Assembly (NCBI RefSeq): GCF_024213665.1
Contig: NZ_JANAVP010000001.1
Span: 62,001-126,000, forward strand
Length of the DNA: 64,000 nt
Source: Streptomyces sp. A3M-1-3
Lineage (GTDB): Bacteria; Actinomycetota; Actinomycetes; Streptomycetales; Streptomycetaceae
Direction of reading: 5' to 3'
Each line of letters opens with the position of its first letter. Position 1 is the first letter of the stretch. This document shows positions 56,842 to 64,000 of the stretch, piece by piece. The notes under the pieces were generated by a model. It made no database searches and had not been told where the DNA came from. It worked only from the letters and a program-made list of their open reading frames with translations. The translations under genes were made by a program, and so were the position numbers.

Positions 56842-57398
56842 CAGACCTCGAGCAGCTCGGCTTCCTTGTGCTTGAGCAGCTCGTCCACCTGCGTGACGTA
56901 CTTCGCGGTGGTGTCGTCGAGCTCCTTCTCCGCGCGGCGCACCTCGTCCTCGCCGGACTCCTTGTCCTTGACGAGCTTGTCGAGGGTCTCCTTCGCCTTG
57001 CGGCGGACGGAGCGGATCGAGATCTTCGCGTCCTCGGCCTTGGTCTTCGCGACCTTGATGTAGTCGCGGCGGCGCTCCTCGGTCAGCTCCGGGAAGTTGA
57101 CCCGGATGATGCGACCGTCGTTGCTCGGGTTGACGCCGAGGTCGGAGTCGCGGATCGCCTGCTCGATGTTGCGCAGCGCGCTCGCGTCGAAGGGGGTCAC
57201 CACGGCCATGCGCGGCTCGGGGACCGCGAACGAGGCGAGCTGGTTGATGGGCGTCAGCGCACCGTAGTAGTCCGCCACGATCTTGTTGAACATCGCCGGG
57301 TGCGCACGCCCGGTGCGGATCGCGGCGAAGTCCTCCTTGGCGACCACGACGGCCTTCTCCATTTTCTCCTCGGCCTCGAGGAGGATTTCTTCGATCAC
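56841..57398 (-). CDS. frr: Ribosome recycling factor
   Basis: Protein of 185 residues from GTG 57398 ([14 protein letters not shown]), placed six bases after CAGGAG. Earlier in-frame starts at 57401 and 57413 are less likely. Family markers are [52 protein letters not shown] and the C-terminal coiled helices. It splits post-termination ribosomes with EF-G. It lies 44 bases after pyrH. Confidence 0.95.
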   Translation of the reverse strand: MIEEILLEAEEKMEKAVVVAKEDFAAIRTGRAHPAMFNKIVADYYGALTPINQLASFAVPEPRMAVVTPFDASALRNIEQAIRDSDLGVNPSNDGRIIRVNFPELTEERRRDYIKVAKTKAEDAKISIRSVRRKAKETLDKLVKDKESGEDEVRRAEKELDDTTAKYVTQVDELLKHKEAELLEV

Positions 57399-57442
57399 CA
57401 CTAGCTCCTGCATGTCTTGTGTGGGTTGGGACGGTCCCGGGT

Positions 57443-58219
57443 TCAGGCCCGGGTGCCCTGGTCGCTCACGAGAGTGCCGATCTTCTCACCCTTGACGGCG
57501 CGCGCGATATTGCCCTCGGCCAGCAGCTCGAACACGAGGATCGGCAGCTTGTTGTCGCGGCAGAGGGTGATGGCGGTGGCGTCGGCGACCTTGAGGTCGC
57601 GGGCGAGCACCTCGCCGTACTCCAGCGCGTCGAACTTCACCGCGTCGGGGTTGGTCTTGGGGTCGGAGTCGTAGACCCCGTCCACGCCGTTCTTCCCCAT
57701 GAGGAGCGCCTCGGCGTCGATCTCCAGGGCGCGCTGGGCGGCGGTGGTGTCGGTGGAGAAGTACGGCATGCCCATACCGGCGCCGAAGATGACGACGCGG
57801 CCCTTCTCCAGGTGCCGTACGGCGCGCAGCGGGATGTACGGCTCCGCGACCTGGCCCATGGTGATGGCGGTCTGGACGCGGGAGTCGATGCCCTCCTTCT
57901 CCAGGAAGTCCTGGAGGGCGAGGCAGTTCATGACCGTACCGAGCATGCCCATGTAGTCGGAGCGGGCCCGGTCCATGCCGCGCTGCTGCAGCTCGGCGCC
58001 GCGGAAGAAGTTACCGCCGCCGATGACGATCGCGATCTCCGCGCCGTCCCGGACCACTGCCGCGATCTCCCGGGCCATGGCGTGGACGACATCGGGGTCG
58101 ACGCCGAGACCTCCGCCGCCGGAGAAGGCCTCACCCGACAGCTTCAGCATGAAGCGACGGGCCTTCGTGTGGTCGCTCTTGTAGTCGGAAGCCTTGTGGG
58201 GGTCCGCGCCCTGATTCAT
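57443..58219 (-). CDS. pyrH: UMP kinase
   Basis: Amino-acid-kinase-fold enzyme of 258 residues from ATG 58219 behind GGAGAT. Motifs are [58 protein letters not shown] and [16 protein letters not shown]. It converts UMP to UDP for pyrimidine nucleotide and RNA synthesis. A terminator separates it from tsf. Confidence 0.95.
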   Translation of the reverse strand: MNQGADPHKASDYKSDHTKARRFMLKLSGEAFSGGGGLGVDPDVVHAMAREIAAVVRDGAEIAIVIGGGNFFRGAELQQRGMDRARSDYMGMLGTVMNCLALQDFLEKEGIDSRVQTAITMGQVAEPYIPLRAVRHLEKGRVVIFGAGMGMPYFSTDTTAAQRALEIDAEALLMGKNGVDGVYDSDPKTNPDAVKFDALEYGEVLARDLKVADATAITLCRDNKLPILVFELLAEGNIARAVKGEKIGTLVSDQGTRA

Positions 58220-58246
58220 GGAGATCTCCTCGTGCACATACGAAGA

Positions 58247-58291
58247 AGGCCATTGCCGGTGGGTCCTTGCGTCCCTGTGCGGCAATGGCCT
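58247..58291 (-). terminator. Terminator between tsf and pyrH
   Basis: AGGCCATTGCCG at 58247-58258 pairs perfectly with CGGCAATGGCCT at 58280-58291; on the minus strand TTCTTCG follows. Confidence 0.85.
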
Positions 58292-58374
58292 CCTCGTCAG
58301 ATCTGCGGTCGTCCTGCGCGTACGCGGCGACTGCTTCAGACCCTATCGGGGTCCGTGGTCGATCGCGTACGGAC

Positions 58375-59211
58375 TCAGATGCCGACCTTGATGCGCGTGA
58401 AGCGCTTCAGGGAGACACCGGCCTCGTCCAGGATCTTCTGGACCGACTTCTTGTTGTCCTTGGCGAACGCCTGCTCCAGCAGGACGGCGTCCTTGAAGAA
58501 ACCGTTGACCCGGCCTTCGATGATCTTCGGCAGGGCGGCCTCGGGCTTGCCCTCCTCGCGCGAGGTGGCCTCGGCGACGCGGCGCTCGGCCTCGACGACC
58601 TCGGCGGGAACCTCTTCACGGGAGAGGTACTTCGGGGTGAAGGCGGCGATGTGCTGCGCGACGTCCTTCGCGACCTCGGCGTTCTCCTTGTCGAGCTCGA
58701 CGAGAACACCGATCTGCGGGGGCAGGTCGGGCATGGTGCGGTGCATGTACGCCGCGACGAAGCCACCGTCGAACTGCGCGAAGCGGTCCAGGACGATCTT
58801 CTCGCCGAGGTTGGCGTTGGCCTCGTCGACGTACGCCTGGACGGTCTTGCCGGCCTCGATCTCGGAGGAGAGCAGCGTCTCAAGGTCGGCCGGGGAGGTG
58901 GCGGCGACGTGGGCGGCGAGCGAGTTGGCCACGGCCTGGAACTTCTCGCCCTTGGCGACGAAGTCCGTCTCGCACTTCAGCTCGAGCAGGACGCCGGAGG
59001 TCTTGTCCTCGGAGATGAGGGAGACGACCGCGCCGTTCTCGGCAGAACGGCCCTCGCGCTTGGCGACACCCTTCTGACCCTTGATGCGCAGGGCCTCGAC
59101 GGCCTTGTCGACGTTGCCGTCGGCCTCGTCGAGGGCCTTCTTGCAGTCCATCATGCCGGCGCCGGTGAGCTCACGGAGCTTCTTGACGTCAGCGGCGGTG
59201 TAGTTCGCCAT
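58375..59211 (-). CDS. tsf: Translation elongation factor Ts
   Basis: Protein of 278 residues from ATG 59211. The N-terminal UBA-like domain ([39 protein letters not shown]) and the [10 protein letters not shown] signature of the core are clear. It exchanges GDP for GTP on EF-Tu. It lies downstream of rpsB with hairpins between. Confidence 0.96.
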   Translation of the reverse strand: MANYTAADVKKLRELTGAGMMDCKKALDEADGNVDKAVEALRIKGQKGVAKREGRSAENGAVVSLISEDKTSGVLLELKCETDFVAKGEKFQAVANSLAAHVAATSPADLETLLSSEIEAGKTVQAYVDEANANLGEKIVLDRFAQFDGGFVAAYMHRTMPDLPPQIGVLVELDKENAEVAKDVAQHIAAFTPKYLSREEVPAEVVEAERRVAEATSREEGKPEAALPKIIEGRVNGFFKDAVLLEQAFAKDNKKSVQKILDEAGVSLKRFTRIKVGI

Positions 59212-59251
59212 GATCTGTGAATCTCTCTCAGAAGTCGTAGATCTACGGGTG

Positions 59252-59332
59252 GACGGCGGGGGCGGCGCTCGTGGCACCGTCCCCCGCCGTCGTCAGCCGT
59301 GCTGAGGTCGTCCGGGGAGCACTCCCCGGACG
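59252..59332 (-). terminator. Two hairpins between rpsB and tsf
   Basis: GACGGCGGGGG at 59252-59262 pairs with CCCCCGCCGTC at 59281-59291. CGTCCGGGGAG at 59309-59319 pairs with CTCCCCGGACG at 59322-59332. Both stems are 11 bp and perfect, just past the rpsB stop. They may attenuate transcription into tsf or stabilise the rpsB mRNA end. Confidence 0.7.
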
Positions 59333-59343
59333 CTCGCGGCGGG

Positions 59344-60312
59344 TCAGGCCTGCTCGGTGTCCGCAGCCGGAGCCTCGGTGGCGGGGGCCTCGGTGGCGGG
59401 GGCCTCGGTGGCGGGGGCCTCGGTGGCGGGGGCCTCGGTGGCAGCCTCGGCCGGGGCCTCGGTGGCGGGGGCCTCGGTGGCAGCCTCGGCCGGGGCCTCG
59501 GCAGCCTTCTCGTCGGCCTTGTCGTCAGCCTTCTTGTCGCCCTCGAGCAGGTCGCGCTCCCACTCGGCGAGCGGCTCGCCGGCGGCCTTCTCACCCGGCT
59601 TGGAGTCGCCGGTGGCGACGCCGGAGCGGGCGATGAGGCCCTCGGCGACGGCGTCGGCGATCACGCGGGTGAGCAGGGTGACGGAGCGGATCGCGTCGTC
59701 GTTGCCCGGGATCTTGTAGTCGACCTCGTCGGGGTCACAGTTGGTGTCGAGGATCGCGACAACCGGAATCTTGAGCTTGCGCGCCTCACCGACGGCGATG
59801 TGCTCCTTCTTGGTGTCCACGATCCAGACGGCGCTGGGCACCTTGGACATCTCGCGGATACCGCCGAGGGTCTTCTCGAGCTTGGCCTTCTCGCGCGAGA
59901 GCACGAGAAGCTCCTTCTTGGTCAGACCCGAGGCCGCGACGTCCTCGAAGTCGATCGCCTCAAGCTCCTTCAGACGCTGAAGGCGCTTGTAGACGGTGGA
60001 GAAGTTGGTGAGCATGCCGCCCAGCCAGCGCTGGTTGACGTACGGCATACCAACGCGGGTCGCCTGCTCGGCGATGGCCTCCTGGGCCTGCTTCTTGGTG
60101 CCGACGAACATGATGGAGCCGCCGTGCGCGACGGTCTCCTTGACGAACTCGTAGGCGCGGTCGATGTACGACAGCGACTGGAGCAGGTCGATGATGTAGA
60201 TGCCGTTGCGCTCGGTGAAGATGAAGCGCTTCATCTTCGGGTTCCAACGGCGGGTCTGGTGACCGAAGTGGACGCCGCTTTCCAGCAGCTCCCGCATCGT
60301 GACGACGGCCAT
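59344..60312 (-). CDS. rpsB: 30S ribosomal protein S2 with long repetitive acidic tail
   Basis: Protein of 322 residues, against about 240 in E. coli. Residues 1-257 are standard S2 ([74 protein letters not shown]). From about 258 the tail is Ala/Glu/Thr/Pro-rich with repeated ATEAP units, encoded by the 15-bp DNA repeat. The tail is acidic, unusual for a ribosomal protein, and probably disordered on the ribosome surface. Confidence 0.96.
   Translation of the reverse strand: MAVVTMRELLESGVHFGHQTRRWNPKMKRFIFTERNGIYIIDLLQSLSYIDRAYEFVKETVAHGGSIMFVGTKKQAQEAIAEQATRVGMPYVNQRWLGGMLTNFSTVYKRLQRLKELEAIDFEDVAASGLTKKELLVLSREKAKLEKTLGGIREMSKVPSAVWIVDTKKEHIAVGEARKLKIPVVAILDTNCDPDEVDYKIPGNDDAIRSVTLLTRVIADAVAEGLIARSGVATGDSKPGEKAAGEPLAEWERDLLEGDKKADDKADEKAAEAPAEAATEAPATEAPAEAATEAPATEAPATEAPATEAPATEAPAADTEQA
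59372..59431. repeat. 15-bp tandem repeat in the rpsB tail
   Basis: Four perfect head-to-tail copies of GCCTCGGTGGCGGGG, followed by variants up to about 59500. The period is 5 codons (ATEAP on the coding strand), so copy number can change without a frameshift. Confidence 0.92.
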
Positions 60313-60589
60313 GGCCGTACTCCTTGAGGTGCTCGGTTATCGCGTCCGCCGGACGACGGTCGCGCCTGACGCCCCGACGCGCCGTGCCGCAAGGGACCGA
60401 GGAGCGCGGCCACCGACCGATGAGGGCCAGGTGGCGGGGCGTGCGAAGTCGACCCGGTGACCCGGATCGCCACAAGAAGTGTACGGGACCCGGACGGTGC
60501 CGGGTGACGAGGCTGTCCACAACCAGTGAGTTGCCCACAGATACGGACCAAGATCCACCGGGATCGGCGGCACCGCCCAGTCTGGACGC

Positions 60590-61102
60590 ATGCGCATCCT
60601 GTCGATCGTGACGCTGTTACTGCTCGGCCTCCCGCCGGCGGCCGCGCCGGCGGCCCCACCTGTGCCGCGGGTGCCACCGGTGCCGGGGGTGGTCGTGCGC
60701 GACTGGAACCCACCCCCGTCACCGTACGCGGCGGGCCATCGCGGGGTTGACCTGGCGGCCGCTCCGGGCACGGAGGTACGGGCCGTGGCGGCGGGCCGCG
60801 TCTCCTTCTCCGGCGTCGTGGCGGGCCGCGGCGTGCTGTCCATCGCCCTGACCGGTACGGGCGACCCGCCGCTGCGCACGACGTACGAACCGGTGCGCCC
60901 CCTGGTCGCCGAGGGCGAGGACGTCGCGGCGGGCCAGGTGGTGGCCGTCCTGGCACCCGGCCCGTCCCACTGCCCGCCGACCTGCCTCCACTGGGGCCTA
61001 CGCCGCGCCGATGAGTACCTCAACCCCCTGTCCCTCCTCCACCAAGGCCGGTCCCGCCTGCTCCCGGTATTCGGGATCCCACAACCCCCGCCCCACCCAT
61101 GA
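60590..61102 (+). CDS. Secreted M23 (LytM-like) peptidase domain protein
   Basis: Protein of 170 residues. The signal peptide is MRILSIVTLLLLGLPPAAAP. The M23 fold follows: YAAGHRGVDLAAAPGTEV with the first zinc ligands (His, Asp), VRAVAAGRVSFSGVVAGRGV, and CPPTCLHWGLRR, the CLHWG segment holding the last His. It may cut peptidoglycan cross-bridges. The expected His-x-His end motif is only partly present, so activity is uncertain. Confidence 0.83.
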   Translation: MRILSIVTLLLLGLPPAAAPAAPPVPRVPPVPGVVVRDWNPPPSPYAAGHRGVDLAAAPGTEVRAVAAGRVSFSGVVAGRGVLSIALTGTGDPPLRTTYEPVRPLVAEGEDVAAGQVVAVLAPGPSHCPPTCLHWGLRRADEYLNPLSLLHQGRSRLLPVFGIPQPPPHP

Positions 61103-61559
61103 CCGATGGCGGCCGGGACCGGGCCAGAGGCGGGCGCCGGGGGTCCGGGTCCGGGGGCCAGAGGCCGGGGGCCGGAGGCCGGCCGGCCGGAGGCGCGGCG
61201 AAGCAGCCGCCCGGCGCGCGGCCCGCCGCGGCGCGGCTGATGTCACTGCGGGCACGCGAGCCCGGCATGATCGGCCGGACAGGGCCTAATTTCGGGAAGG
61301 GGCGGGCGGGGGATGGGAGACCGCCGAGCGCGCGCCACCACGAAACGGACGCCGGGCCCGCAGGGAGCCGTCCCAGGCTGGGGCGAGCGCCGACGCGGGG
61401 CCCATGGGCTTGCCTGCCCTTGTTCCGGGGGCCGGCGCCGCGAAGCGGGCAGCTGGCCGGAGGGCAGAACGCGCCCTGCAACGGGCGCCCCGAAGCCGCA
61501 GAGCCGGCGCCGCGAAGCGGGTCCCTGCCTGGGGGGCTTGCCACCGGGCCCCGGCGGGG
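61103..61559. other. Intergenic GC-rich region with short direct repeats
   Basis: About 450 bases with no supported gene. GCCGGCGCCGCGAAGCGGG occurs twice (61431-61449 and 61503-61521), and other GGGGCC-rich blocks can form hairpins that may end the convergent M23 and TetR transcripts. Open frames here lack start sites and look like composition artefacts. Confidence 0.6.
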
Positions 61560-62141
61560 TCAGCCGCGGACGCCTCGGAGCGCCATCGACACCGCCGCGT
61601 CCGTGATCTGTGCCGGTTCCTCCGCCGCGCCCAGCTCGATCCTGCGGACCGCGGCGTCCACGACCCCCTGGAGCAGCATCGCCGCGAGCCGTGGCTGCTC
61701 GTGGCCGAGAGCACGCAGCGCCTCGCCGATCATCGCGACCAGCCCGCCGTGCGCGGCACGGATCTTCTCCCGCGCGCCGGCGTCGAGCTCGCTCGCCGAG
61801 ATGGCGACGACCGCCCGGTGCCGGCGGTCACCGACGAGCGCCAACTGCTGCCGCACATACGCCTCGATCTTGCCCTCGGGCGACTCCGCCGCCTCCATCG
61901 CGGCCTCGACCTCGGCCGCCCAGACGGGAAAGTCGACCGCGCACAGCTCCTCGACGACGGCCGCACGCGAGCGGAAGTACTCGTAGACGGAGGACCGGGC
62001 CAGCCCGGTGCGCTCGGCGAGGGCGGGGAACGTCAGCGCGTCCGTTCCGCCTTCGGAGAGCAGGGAACGCGCGGCGTCCAGCAGGGCGCCGCGCTGCATC
62101 GTCCTGTGCTCGGCCACGGAGGCCGCTCGGATCCTGGGCAC
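61560..62141 (-). CDS. TetR family transcriptional regulator
   Basis: Regulator of 193 residues. The N-terminal helix-turn-helix is LLDAARSLLSEGGTDALTFP, ALAERTGLARSSVYEYFRSR; the C-terminal helices form the ligand domain (IEAYVRQQLALVGDRRHRAV, MLLQGVVDAAVRRIELG). The ligand and target are unknown. It lies 50 bases downstream of whiG on the same strand and may share its transcript. Confidence 0.88.
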   Translation of the reverse strand: MPRIRAASVAEHRTMQRGALLDAARSLLSEGGTDALTFPALAERTGLARSSVYEYFRSRAAVVEELCAVDFPVWAAEVEAAMEAAESPEGKIEAYVRQQLALVGDRRHRAVVAISASELDAGAREKIRAAHGGLVAMIGEALRALGHEQPRLAAMLLQGVVDAAVRRIELGAAEEPAQITDAAVSMALRGVRG

Positions 62142-62191
62142 GGGTCCACTTTACGGAAGCACCGCCCTCAGGACGACGTGGCAGGGACGAT

Positions 62192-63028
62192 TCAGCGTCC
62201 GACGTCGGCCAGCTTCGCCCGAAGTTGCAGCACCGACTTGGTGTGGATCTGGCTGACCCGGCTCTCCGTGACGCCGAGCACATTGCCGATCTCGGCGAGT
62301 GTGAGGCCCTCGTAGTAGTAGAGCGTGACCACGGTCTTCTCCCGCTCGGGCAACGTGTTGATGGCCCGTGCGAGCAGGCGCCGCAACTCGCGGTCCTCCG
62401 CGATCTCGACCGGATCGTCGGCCGCGGTGTCCTCGAGCGTGTCCATGAGGCTGAGCCGGTCGCCGCCTTCACCGCCGACGTGCAGCAGCTCTTCCAGGGC
62501 GACGACGTTCGCCAGCGACAACTGGCTGAAAACCGCGTGCAGTTCCTCGACCGGGATGCCCATCTCCACGGCGACTTCGGTCTCGCTGGGCGTGCGCCGC
62601 AGCTGTGCCTCCAGCGTGGCGTACGCCCGCTCGACCGCCCGCGCCTTCTGCCGGACCGAGCGCGGGATCCAGTCCAGGGCCCGGAGTTCGTCGATCATCG
62701 CGCCCCGGATCCGGGTGATCGCGTACGTCTCGAACTTGATGGACCGCTCGATGTCGAACTTCTCGATGGCGTCGATGAGTCCGAAGACGCCGGAGGAGAC
62801 GAAGTCCGCCTGCTCGACGTTGGCCGGCAGCCCGACACTCACGCGGCCCGCGACGTATTTCACCAACGGCGAGTAGTGCAGGATCAGCTGCTCCCGCAGC
62901 CGCTCGTCGCCCGTGGTCTTGTACGACCGCCACAACTCGTCGAGCGACGAGGGTGCGGGGGGCCGCACGCTGCCGCGGGCAGCGGGGGGCACTGCGGCGC
63001 GGTCAGACCCGGAGGTGTGCTGGGGCAT
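62192..63028 (-). CDS. whiG: RNA polymerase sigma factor WhiG
   Basis: Sigma-70 family FliA/WhiG-type factor of 278 residues from ATG 63028 ([13 protein letters not shown]). Region 2 is seen in [20 protein letters not shown] and [20 protein letters not shown], region 3 in [20 protein letters not shown], and region 4 in [20 protein letters not shown] then [20 protein letters not shown]. In Streptomyces WhiG directs early aerial-hypha sporulation genes and is held by the anti-sigma factor RsiG with c-di-GMP. The open frame extends to 63247 without family similarity. Confidence 0.94.
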   Translation of the reverse strand: MPQHTSGSDRAAVPPAARGSVRPPAPSSLDELWRSYKTTGDERLREQLILHYSPLVKYVAGRVSVGLPANVEQADFVSSGVFGLIDAIEKFDIERSIKFETYAITRIRGAMIDELRALDWIPRSVRQKARAVERAYATLEAQLRRTPSETEVAVEMGIPVEELHAVFSQLSLANVVALEELLHVGGEGGDRLSLMDTLEDTAADDPVEIAEDRELRRLLARAINTLPEREKTVVTLYYYEGLTLAEIGNVLGVTESRVSQIHTKSVLQLRAKLADVGR

Positions 63029-63269
63029 GCGTTGCCTTGAGCCGTTCTGCTGTGATCCGAGTGGGGACGTGTGCCTGGGGCCGAATCCTCGTGAGCGTAG
63101 CGTGACTGGAAAGTCGCAGTGCGCGAAGGGTATGGGATCGTACAGCCCTGATGCCGCGCGCGGCCCGCACCCGCGCAGCGCGGCCGAGGCCAAGTGCGCA
63201 GGCCCGGAGGGTGGCACCGAAATGACCGGACATCTCATCGGGATCACCCTTTCACCGGATCGCCCCAGG

Positions 63270-64000
63270 TCAAGAACCGCCTCGCCGCTCGATCGGGGCG
63301 TGTGTGGCAGTGGGCGTCAACTGCCACCTGTCGCCGTGTCGTTCGACGAACCCCAGCGAGTGAAGTTCGTACAGTCTGCCGATGGTCTCGTCGGTGCTCG
63401 TACCGGCGCCCAGCGCCGCCTCCCGCACTCCGGCGGGCCGCCGGCCCGGCAGCGCTTCGAGTACCCGAGCGGCGACGGGATCCAGCAGGTCACGGGCCAG
63501 CACGGGCCCCCTGCGGGCCGGGGCGAGCTCGCCCATGTCACCGACCAGTTCGATCACCTCGGCGGCATCGGTGACCAGAACGCCCTCACCGCGCAGGAGT
63601 TCATGCACTCCGGCGGAGAGTCCGCTGGTGGCGGGGCCGGGCACGCCCATGGTGAAGCGGCCCAGCTTCTGCGCGCTGCGCGCGGTGACGAGCGAACCGC
63701 TGCGGTACTCGGCTTCGACGACGACCGTGCCCCTGGTCAGCGCGGCGATCACACGGTTGCGGAGAATGAACCGGCTGGGCGTGGGGTGGGCTCCGGGCGG
63801 TAACTCGCCGATGACCAGGCCCTGTTCCGCGATCCGTCCGATCAACTCGGCGTGCCCGCGCGGGTAGCCGACGTCCACGCCGCAGGCCAGTACGGCGACC
63901 GTGGCCCCGTCCGCCGCCAGCACCCCCCGGTGCGCCGCGCCGTCGACCCCGAACGCCGCCCCCGAAACCACCACCCAGCCCCGCTCGGCGAGCCCGGTGC
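63270..64000 (-). CDS. dprA: DNA-processing protein DprA (N-terminus beyond window)
   Basis: Partial gene: the reading frame is open to the window edge at 64000, so the start lies outside. The Rossmann DprA core is visible: [80 protein letters not shown]-terminal winged helix follows ([20 protein letters not shown]). DprA loads RecA on single-stranded DNA during uptake; in Streptomyces the role is unclear. The 240 bases between it and whiG probably hold the whiG promoter. Confidence 0.93.
   Translation of the reverse strand, partial: TGLAERGWVVVSGAAFGVDGAAHRGVLAADGATVAVLACGVDVGYPRGHAELIGRIAEQGLVIGELPPGAHPTPSRFILRNRVIAALTRGTVVVEAEYRSGSLVTARSAQKLGRFTMGVPGPATSGLSAGVHELLRGEGVLVTDAAEVIELVGDMGELAPARRGPVLARDLLDPVAARVLEALPGRRPAGVREAALGAGTSTDETIGRLYELHSLGFVERHGDRWQLTPTATHAPIERRGGS

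Noticed and set aside
63029..63269. Upstream extension of whiG to 63247
   Set aside because: The extra 73 residues match no sigma-factor region and the stretch looks like promoter DNA.

Overview
The window is high-GC chromosomal DNA from a Streptomyces or close relative. The evidence is strong third-position GC bias, frequent GTG starts, a whiG sporulation sigma factor, an actinobacterial bL37 gene, and the block rpsB-tsf-pyrH-frr-cdsA-rlmN. The gene order resembles, from memory, the S. coelicolor SCO56xx region read backwards; that comparison was not run. No rRNA, tRNA or CRISPR array was seen.

Left part (1-17.9 kb): a thiolase and a P450 diverge from a KstR-like palindrome and look like a steroid side-chain pair (fadA5/cyp125 type). 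Then come a serpin, two small alpha/beta-barrel proteins, a DHA2 drug exporter with a fused winged-helix tail, a peptidoglycan-binding membrane protein, a HAD phosphatase, a GDT1-type manganese exporter under a yybP-ykoY riboswitch, an orphan FetB-type permease, a secreted HNH nuclease, a PhoD phosphatase, DedA, DUF2277 and DUF5994 proteins, a secreted adenosine deaminase-like protein and the 24-residue ribosomal protein bL37.

Accessory patch (17.95-21.6 kb): a scrambled IS30-family transposase has its catalytic middle inverted and preceded by the 3' end of a group II intron (domains V and VI). Next to it are a GntR/UTRA regulator and an XRE regulator, each preceded by a related TGGTCCA operator-like palindrome.

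Polyamine/GABA region (21.7-46.2 kb): a semialdehyde dehydrogenase, a PucR regulator, gabT, a putrescine oxidase-like flavoprotein, potABCD, two aminobutyraldehyde-type dehydrogenases, a second PotD, an Lrp regulator and a class III aminotransferase fit a route from putrescine to GABA to succinate. The two dehydrogenase operons share an identical 11-bp upstream motif at similar distances. Interspersed are a VirD4/TraD-like membrane ATPase, a PAP2 protein, a NADAR protein, a probable aminodeoxyfutalosine deaminase (menaquinone), a GDPD and a scar of a histidine kinase plus VapBC.

Right part (46.4-64 kb): an ABC exporter pair whose ATPase lacks LSGGQ, a LOG-family protein, a DMT permease, a thiamine ABC importer under a TPP riboswitch, the rlmN-cdsA-frr-pyrH-tsf-rpsB core block, an M23 protein, a TetR regulator, whiG, and dprA cut by the window end.
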